Below, one piece after another: positions 6,127-10,108 of a stretch of DNA of 10,108 bases. Position 1 is the stretch's first letter. The number at the start of each line of letters is the position of its first letter. Source of the DNA: Actinobacteria bacterium 13_1_20CM_4_69_9 (lineage in GTDB: Bacteria > Actinomycetota > Thermoleophilia > Gaiellales > Gaiellaceae); contig MNJC01000105.1 of NCBI GenBank assembly GCA_001920085.1, positions 1-10,108 on the forward strand, given 5' to 3'. A program made the translations under genes and the position numbers. The notes below the pieces were generated by a model. That model was not told the origin of the DNA. It saw nothing but the letters and a program-made list of their open reading frames with translations, and ran no database searches.

Positions 6127-6863
6127 CGCCCGCCGAAGCGGCGCCTGCGGCTGGCGTAGTCGTCGAGCGCGGCGCGGAGGTGCTCCTCGCCGAAGTCCGG
6201 CCAGAGCGTGTCGACGAACACGAGCTCCGCGTACGCGAGCTGCCACAGGAGGAAGTTGGAGATCCTCAGCTCGCCGGACGTGCGGATCAGCAGATCGGGG
6301 TCGGGCATCTCCGGCGCGCTCAGGTACGAGGCGAACGTCTCCTCGTCGACCTCCCGCCCCGACCGGACAGCGCGGTTGGCGGCCTCCAGGATCTCCGGGC
6401 GGCCACCGTAGTCGAAGGCGATCCAGAGATTGAGCCGGCGGTTGCCCCCGGTCTCGCTCTCGAGCGCCGCCATGCGCTCCCGCAGCGCGTCCGGGGCGCG
6501 GTCGCGCCGGCCGATGAAGCGCGTGCGGACGCCCTGGCGCACGAGATCCGGCAGCTCGCGCTCGATCGTCTCGGTGAAGATCTCCATCAGCAGTTCGACC
6601 TCCTCGGGCGGCCGCGTCCAATTCTCGGTCGAGAACGCGTAGACGGCGAGCGATTCGACGCCGAGGTCGATCGCGGCCTCGACGGTGCGGCGGAGCGCCT
6701 TCGTGCCGGCTCGGTGACCGGCGGCAATCGGCAGGCCGCGCTTGCGCGCCCAGCGCGCGTTGCCGTCCATGATGATCGCGACGGCGCGAGCGACGTCCGG
6801 CAGGTCCGGCTCGGGGGCAGGCCGGACGTGCCGCAACGTCCGGATCTTCGTGAGGAGGCTCAA
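6123..6863 (-). CDS. uppS: Isoprenyl transferase (undecaprenyl diphosphate synthase, cis-prenyltransferase)
   Basis: Adds isopentenyl diphosphate units in cis to an allylic primer to make the long polyprenyl diphosphate that carries peptidoglycan and other glycan precursors. The 246-residue protein has every hallmark: IIMDGNARWA with the Mg-binding D33 (30-39), GHRAG (49-53), FSTENW (77-82), FDYGGR (150-155) and RTSGELRISNFLLWQLAYAE (194-213) with R194, R200, S202 and E213. The start is assigned to TTG at 6863, which overlaps the frr stop as TTGA. A GGAGG lies only one base upstream, too close for normal spacing, so coupling to frr termination probably drives initiation. No ATG or GTG start lies between there and the DGN motif at a usable position. 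Product chain length cannot be read from sequence. Confidence 0.95.
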   Translation of the reverse strand: MSLLTKIRTLRHVRPAPEPDLPDVARAVAIIMDGNARWARKRGLPIAAGHRAGTKALRRTVEAAIDLGVESLAVYAFSTENWTRPPEEVELLMEIFTETIERELPDLVRQGVRTRFIGRRDRAPDALRERMAALESETGGNRRLNLWIAFDYGGRPEILEAANRAVRSGREVDEETFASYLSAPEMPDPDLLIRTSGELRISNFLLWQLAYAELVFVDTLWPDFGEEHLRAALDDYASRRRRFGGR

Positions 6864-7414
6864 ACCTCCATGATCTCGGCCTCTTTGTGCTTCAGGAGGT
6901 CGTCGATCGTCTTCGTGTGCTCGTCGGTCAGCTTCTGGACGTTGTCCTCGGCACGGCGCTCGTCGTCGCTGCCCACGTCTTTCAGCTCCTTCAGGTGATG
7001 CACGGCGTCACGCCGAACGTTTCGCACCGCCACCTTGCCCTCCTCCGCGATCTTGCGGACGACCTTGACGAGCTCCTTGCGGCGCTCCTCCGTCGGCTGC
7101 GGCATCGGGAGGCGGATCAGCTTGCCGTCGTTCGACGGCGTCAATCCGAGGTCGGACTCCTGGATCGCCTTCTCGATCGACTTGATCGAGCTCGGATCGA
7201 ACGGCTGGATCGTCAGCATGCGCGGCTCCGGGACGTTGATCGTGGCGAGCTGCTTGAGCGGCGTCGGAGTGCCGTAGTAGTCGATCTGGACGCGATCGAG
7301 CAATGCGGCCGACGCTCGGCCCGTGCGAACGGTGTTGAACTCGCTGCGAGTGTGCTCGACGCTCGAGTCCATCCGCTTGCCCGCATCCTGGATCAGCTCG
7401 TCGACGGTCGCCAT
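6860..7414 (-). CDS. frr: Ribosome recycling factor
   Basis: Cytosolic factor that, with EF-G, splits the post-termination ribosome so its subunits can be reused. The 184-residue length is standard (E. coli 185). Recognisable segments are ATVDELIQDAGKRMDSSVEH at the start, FNTVRTGRAS (26-35) in the first long helix, YYGTPTPLKQLATINVPEPR (46-65) in the beta domain, LTIQPFDPSSIKSIEKAI (67-84), and RKIAEEGKVAVRNVRRDA (120-137) in the C-terminal helix. The ATG at 7414 overlaps the pyrH stop by one base (TGATG) and has a strong Shine-Dalgarno GGAGGA six bases upstream. A longer frame upstream lies inside pyrH and is not used. Identity is certain. Confidence 0.98.
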   Translation of the reverse strand: MATVDELIQDAGKRMDSSVEHTRSEFNTVRTGRASAALLDRVQIDYYGTPTPLKQLATINVPEPRMLTIQPFDPSSIKSIEKAIQESDLGLTPSNDGKLIRLPMPQPTEERRKELVKVVRKIAEEGKVAVRNVRRDAVHHLKELKDVGSDDERRAEDNVQKLTDEHTKTIDDLLKHKEAEIMEV

Positions 7415-8187
7415 CAGCTCTCCTCCTCCGCAGGCGTCGCGATGATCGTGCCGACGCGCTCGCCTGCGACGACGCGCCGGATGTTGCCGTCCGCCAGCTG
7501 GAACACGTGGATCGGCAGGTTGTTGTCCATGCACAGCGAGAGCGCGGTGGTGTCCATGATCTTCAGACCGCGCTCGATCGCCTGCAGATGCGTCAGCTCC
7601 GGGATGAACTGGGCGTCGGGGTCGAGCCGCGGATCGCCGGCGTACACCCCCTCCGTGCCGTGCTTCGCCATCAGGATCGCGTCGGCGTTGATCTCGAGCG
7701 CGCGCAGTGCGGCGGCGGTGTCCGTCGTGAAGAACGGGTTGCCGGTGCCTGCGGCGAAGATGACGATGCGGCCCTTCTCGAGGTGACGGATCGCGCGGCG
7801 CCGGATGTACGGCTCCGCGACCTCCTTCAGCTCGAGAGCCGAGAGGACGCGCGTGTACGCGCCGCGGTCCTCGAGCGCATCCTGCAGCGCGAGCCCGTTC
7901 AGCACCGTCGCGAGCATCCCCGCGTAGTCGGCCGTCGCACGATCCATCCCCTCGGCCGCGGCCGCCATGCCGCGGTAGATGTTCCCGGCCCCGACGACGA
8001 TCGCCGTCTCGACACCGGACGTCTGCACCTCCACGATCTCCTCCGCGATCGCGTCGATCGTCCCGCGGTCCATCCCGTACTCGCGGTCGCCCATCAGCGA
8101 CTCGCCGGAGAGCTTCAGGAGAATGCGGCGGAAGACCGGACGCAGCTCGGTGGCAGTAGCGACGGGGTCTTCCGAGGAGACGGTCAT
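7414..8187 (-). CDS. pyrH: Uridylate kinase (UMP kinase)
   Basis: Hexameric cytosolic kinase of the amino-acid-kinase fold that phosphorylates UMP to UDP with ATP, feeding pyrimidine nucleotides and UDP-sugars. The 257-residue protein has LLKLSGESLMGD (23-34), VVGAGNIYRG (64-73), ADYAGMLATVLNGLALQDALE (86-106), FAAGTGNPFFTTDTAAALRA (144-163), and LMAKHGTEGVYAGDPR (172-187). The usual GGGN of the nucleotide-binding loop reads GAGN here (66-69). The ATG at 8187 overlaps the tsf stop as ATGA. It gives a 21-residue lead before ILLKLSGES, slightly longer than in E. coli but common in actinobacteria. There is no clear Shine-Dalgarno at this start, so translation is probably coupled to tsf. Confidence 0.97.
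   Translation of the reverse strand: MTVSSEDPVATATELRPVFRRILLKLSGESLMGDREYGMDRGTIDAIAEEIVEVQTSGVETAIVVGAGNIYRGMAAAAEGMDRATADYAGMLATVLNGLALQDALEDRGAYTRVLSALELKEVAEPYIRRRAIRHLEKGRIVIFAAGTGNPFFTTDTAAALRALEINADAILMAKHGTEGVYAGDPRLDPDAQFIPELTHLQAIERGLKIMDTTALSLCMDNNLPIHVFQLADGNIRRVVAGERVGTIIATPAEEES
7421..7429 (-). promoter_or_regulatory. Ribosome binding site for frr
   Basis: The minus strand reads GGAGGAGGA here, a strong Shine-Dalgarno run that also encodes the acidic C-terminus of PyrH (EEE). The best-placed GGAGGA ends six bases before the frr ATG at 7414. This fixes the frr start and is the strongest such site inside the rpsB-cdsA run, which suggests that frr can initiate independently of pyrH termination. 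Confidence 0.8.
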
Positions 8188-8990
8188 TCGGCGCTGAGCT
8201 CGAAGCGCTCGAACTCGAGCACCTCGGCGCCCTCCTCGCCGAGCGCGTCCCCGACCTTCTTGCCGGAGTCGTGGATCCACTCCTGGTCGAGGAGGACGTT
8301 GGCGCCGAAGAACCGCTTGTTCAGCATGCCCTCGACGATCTTGCCGCGGGCCTGCTCGGGCTTCGACTGCACCTCGTCGGTGCTCGCGTAGATCTCGCGC
8401 TCCTGGGCGACGGTGTCCTCGGGGACGTCGTCGCGGCCGATCCAGCTCGGCTTCATGGCCGCGATGTGCATGGCGAGCTTGCGGGCGAGATCGTCGGAGC
8501 CGCCGCGGATCTGCAGGAGCACGCCGATCTTGTTGCGCGGCGGGTGCGCGTAGGCGGCGACCTTTGCCCCGTCGACGGCCTCGAAGCGCGCAGCGCCCGT
8601 GACCACGATGTTCTCGCCGAGCTTGCCGGCGAGCTGCGAGCGTTCCTCCTCGAGCTCCGACTCGGACCCGGGGCCGTTCGCCTCGACGGCCTCGAGCACC
8701 TTCTTCGCGAAGACGAGGAACTCGTCGTTGTTCGAGACCGGGTCGGTCTCGCAGCCGACGGCGACCATCGTCCCGCGCTGTCCGTCCTCCGCGAGCCGGT
8801 AGCCGACCTTGCCCTCAGGAGTGGCGCGGTCGGCGCGCTTGGCCGCACCGGCCATGCCCTTCTCGCGGAGCAGCCGGACGGCGGCCTCCATGTCTCCGTT
8901 CGCCTCCTGCAGCGCGCGCTTGCTGTCCATCATCGGCGCCCCGGTCAGGTCTCGGAGCTCCTTGACGAGTGCCGCGGCGATCTCAGCCAT
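8184..8990 (-). CDS. tsf: Translation elongation factor Ts
   Basis: Guanine-nucleotide exchange factor that reloads EF-Tu with GTP. The 268-residue protein starts with the UBA-like N-terminal domain bearing LRDLTGAPMMDSKRAL (12-27) and EANGDMEAAVRLLREKGMAGAAKRADR (29-55). The core follows with VGCETDPVSNNDEFL (78-92). In most bacteria the matching segment reads TDFVARN or similar, and its Phe inserts into EF-Tu; here that position is Pro (residue 84). The C-terminal domain includes KLAMHIAAMKPSWI (171-184) and the coiled segment ending QARGKIVEGMLNKRFF (213-228). It overlaps the end of rpsB by 8 bp, and GAGGTG lies seven bases before the ATG. Identity is secure from sequence and from the rpsB-tsf pairing. 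Confidence 0.97.
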   Translation of the reverse strand: MAEIAAALVKELRDLTGAPMMDSKRALQEANGDMEAAVRLLREKGMAGAAKRADRATPEGKVGYRLAEDGQRGTMVAVGCETDPVSNNDEFLVFAKKVLEAVEANGPGSESELEEERSQLAGKLGENIVVTGAARFEAVDGAKVAAYAHPPRNKIGVLLQIRGGSDDLARKLAMHIAAMKPSWIGRDDVPEDTVAQEREIYASTDEVQSKPEQARGKIVEGMLNKRFFGANVLLDQEWIHDSGKKVGDALGEEGAEVLEFERFELSAE

Positions 8991-9810
8991 CCGTCTTCAC
9001 CTCTTCAGCCGCCGGCTCCTCGCCCGGCGACACCTGCTCGTAGTCTCCCTCGGGCACCGTCTGCGCCTCCGGCGCCTCCTCCGCAGCCGCCCCGTTCTGC
9101 TCCGGCGGCGTGAAGTCGGCCGGCGTCGCCTTCTGCTGGCCCGCGGCGATCCCGTCCGCGACGACGCGGACGATCAGGTCGCAGGAGCGAATCGCGTCGT
9201 CGTTGCCGGGGATGATGTAGTCGGCCTCGTCGGGGTCGCTGTTCGTGTCGACGACAGCGATCACCGGCATGCTGAGTCGGCGCGCCTCGCGCACCGCGAG
9301 CTGTTCCTTGCGCAGGTCGATGATGAAGATCGCGTCGGGCTGGCGCTTCATGTCGGCGACGCCGCCGAGGTTCTCTTCCAGCTTCTCGAGCTCGCCGAGC
9401 ATGGAGATGCGCTCCTTCGCGGGGAGCAGCTCGAGCTGCCCCTCCTCGTTCAGCCGGCGCAGCTCGTGCAGGCGATCGATGCGGTCGGAGATCGTGCGCC
9501 AGTTCGTGAGCAGCCCGCCCAGCCAACGGTGATTGACGTAGGGCATGCCGACGCGCTTGGCCTGCTCCTCGACGGCGGTCTGGCTCTGCTTCTTCGTGCC
9601 GACGAAGAGGACCGAGCCGCCGCGCTCGGCGAGGTTGCGTGCGAACGCGTGCGCCTCCTCGAGCAGCTGGAGCGTCTGCTGCAGGTCGATGATGTAGATG
9701 CCGCCCCGCTCCGTGAAGATGAAGCGGCGCATTTTGGGATTCCAGCGTCGCGTCTGGTGGCCGAAGTGGACCCCGGCCTCCAAGAGCTCGCGCATAGAGA
9801 CGACGGACAT
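8983..9810 (-). CDS. rpsB: 30S ribosomal protein S2
   Basis: Small-subunit ribosomal protein that binds late in 30S assembly and helps recruit S1-type functions. The 275-residue protein begins MSVVSMRELLEAGVHFGHQT, closely matching actinobacterial S2, with RRWNPKMRRFIF (21-32), VGTKKQSQ (70-77), NHRWLGGLLTNW (93-104) and the second signature PDAIFIIDLRKEQLAVREA (158-176) through DTNSDPDEADYIIPGNDDA (188-206). The folded core ends near residue 227. A 45-residue acidic, Ala/Glu/Pro-rich tail follows and is probably disordered. The first ATG (9810) is preferred over the second at 9795 because it matches the family N-terminus and has AGAAAGGGGA ten bases upstream. It heads the overlapping gene run toward cdsA. 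Confidence 0.98.
   Translation of the reverse strand: MSVVSMRELLEAGVHFGHQTRRWNPKMRRFIFTERGGIYIIDLQQTLQLLEEAHAFARNLAERGGSVLFVGTKKQSQTAVEEQAKRVGMPYVNHRWLGGLLTNWRTISDRIDRLHELRRLNEEGQLELLPAKERISMLGELEKLEENLGGVADMKRQPDAIFIIDLRKEQLAVREARRLSMPVIAVVDTNSDPDEADYIIPGNDDAIRSCDLIVRVVADGIAAGQQKATPADFTPPEQNGAAAEEAPEAQTVPEGDYEQVSPGEEPAAEEVKTDG
8998..9003 (-). promoter_or_regulatory. Ribosome binding site for tsf
   Basis: GAGGTG on the minus strand lies seven bases before the tsf ATG at 8990, within the last codons of rpsB. It supports the chosen tsf start and shows that tsf initiation does not rest on coupling alone. Confidence 0.7.
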
Positions 9811-9920
9811 CGGGATGAAGTCCCCTTTCTGGTTGGTTGGCTCTTACTGCCGGCGGGCCTGGCTGGAACCGGCCTCCGTCTGGGGCCGGCACCACCATCC
9901 AGGTGGTCCGCCGGGTCGGG
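9811..9920 (-). promoter_or_regulatory. rpsB 5' leader with mutually exclusive hairpins
   Basis: This 110-bp gap separates the pseudouridine synthase stop from the rpsB start. Hairpin A pairs 9886-9896 (CCGGCACCACC) with 9902-9914 (GGTGGT, then GCCGG after a two-base bulge) around a five-base loop. Hairpin B pairs CCGGCC 9869-9874 with GGCCGG 9884-9889 around a nine-base loop. The two share 9886-9889, so both cannot form together. A further GCCGGC at 9849-9854 could pair with either arm. Neither hairpin is followed by a T run in the minus direction, so simple intrinsic termination is not indicated. Ribosomal-protein leaders often regulate by feedback; that role here is inference. Confidence 0.4.
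9821..9830 (-). promoter_or_regulatory. Ribosome binding site for rpsB
   Basis: AGAAAGGGGA on the minus strand lies ten bases before the rpsB ATG. Its first seven bases match the complement of the 16S rRNA 3' tail (AGAAAGG). Spacing is slightly long but workable, and the site favours the ATG at 9810 over the internal one at 9795. Confidence 0.65.
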
Positions 9921-10108
9921 TTACGAAGCGGCAGCCATTCTAGCGGCCGTTTGCAGGTCTTCCGGCAGCGGAGACTCCACCTCTACGCGCTCGCCGGTGA
10001 AGGGATGCGTGAACGCGAGCCGCGATGCATGCAGGAACTGGCGCTCGAGCCCGAGCTCGTGCGGACGGCCGTAGAGCGGGTCCCCTGCGACCGGAAGGTC
10101 GATGGCCG
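9921..10108 (-). CDS. RluA/RluD-family 23S rRNA pseudouridine synthase, C-terminal fragment
   Basis: The frame enters from the right edge and ends with TAA at 9921-9923. It gives 61 complete codons: AIDLPVAGDPLYGRPHELGL, then ERQFLHASRLAFTHPFTGER, then VEVESPLPEDLQTAARMAAAS. The stretch PVAGDPLYG followed by RQFLHASRLAFTHPFTGE and then SPLPEDL is the characteristic C-terminal end of RluA/RluC/RluD-type enzymes, which isomerise uridines in 23S rRNA. The catalytic HRLD motif lies upstream, outside the window. Which family member it is cannot be decided from the tail. Identification is by motif recognition only, but the pattern is distinctive. Confidence 0.85.
   Translation of the reverse strand, partial: AIDLPVAGDPLYGRPHELGLERQFLHASRLAFTHPFTGERVEVESPLPEDLQTAARMAAAS
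9937..9942 (-). promoter_or_regulatory. Candidate -10 element for the rpsB operon
   Basis: TAGAAT on the minus strand, inside the last codons of the pseudouridine synthase gene, fits the -10 consensus. It would give a start near 9930 and a leader of about 120 bases containing the hairpins. No good -35 hexamer is found 16-18 bases upstream, so this is a weak call; the operon may also be read through from upstream. Confidence 0.25.

Noticed and set aside
5410..6160. Several plus-strand frames opposite cdsA and the start of uppS
   Set aside because: Charged, repetitive translations without motifs; they mirror the codon bias of the genes on the minus strand.
6887..7786. Plus-strand frame opposite frr and pyrH
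   Set aside because: Antisense shadow of two conserved genes, with no recognisable domain.
9886..9914. Hairpin A as an intrinsic terminator of the pseudouridine synthase gene
   Set aside because: No T run follows in the direction of transcription, and the arm overlaps a competing hairpin; a leader role is at least as likely.

Overview
The window is high-GC, gene-dense chromosomal DNA from a bacterium, with every gene in a housekeeping or envelope-related context. The gene content and protein style (S2 beginning SVVSMRELL, a CdsA signature ending KDSGRLLGGHGGVLDRLD, GTG and TTG starts, probable leaderless promoters) suggest an actinobacterium, possibly one of the deep-branching soil lineages such as Thermoleophilia. 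That placement is an inference from sequence flavour, not a measured phylogeny. There are no tRNAs, rRNAs, insertion sequences, CRISPR arrays or phage genes, and no gene-free stretch longer than about 110 bp.

Right part, read on the minus strand from 10108 down to 5329: the C-terminal end of an RluA/RluD-family pseudouridine synthase, a 110-bp leader with competing hairpins, then rpsB-tsf-pyrH-frr-uppS-cdsA. This is the widely conserved run linking translation (ribosomal protein S2, EF-Ts, ribosome recycling factor), UMP kinase and lipid-carrier/phospholipid synthesis (undecaprenyl diphosphate synthase, CDP-diglyceride synthase). Each consecutive pair from rpsB to cdsA overlaps by 1-8 bp, so the run looks translationally coupled.

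Middle part, plus strand, 1953-5359: a three-gene cassette pointing against the conserved operon. It holds a GNAT acetyltransferase, an AlgI/DltB-like membrane-bound O-acyltransferase (MBOAT), and an exported or membrane-anchored protein with two SGNH-like halves. The MBOAT/SGNH pair is the kind of machinery that moves acyl (usually acetyl) groups onto extracytoplasmic polysaccharides. The cassette fits tightly: it overlaps the 3' end of cdsA by 31 bp and leaves 24 bp before dxr.

Left part, minus strand, 1928 down to 1: dxr (first committed enzyme of the MEP isoprenoid pathway) and the N-terminal 290 codons of the intramembrane site-2 protease RseP, joined by an ATGA overlap. Dxr makes the precursors that UppS turns into the undecaprenyl carrier. 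In many bacteria dxr directly follows cdsA; here the reverse-strand cassette separates them, so dxr-rseP probably needs its own promoter, and the 24-bp divergent gap holds plausible back-to-back -10 elements.

I found no clearly new system. The points most worth following are the inverted acyltransferase cassette, the double-SGNH cysteine-rich protein, the minimal divergent promoter, the shortened Dxr, the inserted helical segment in RseP, and the rpsB leader.
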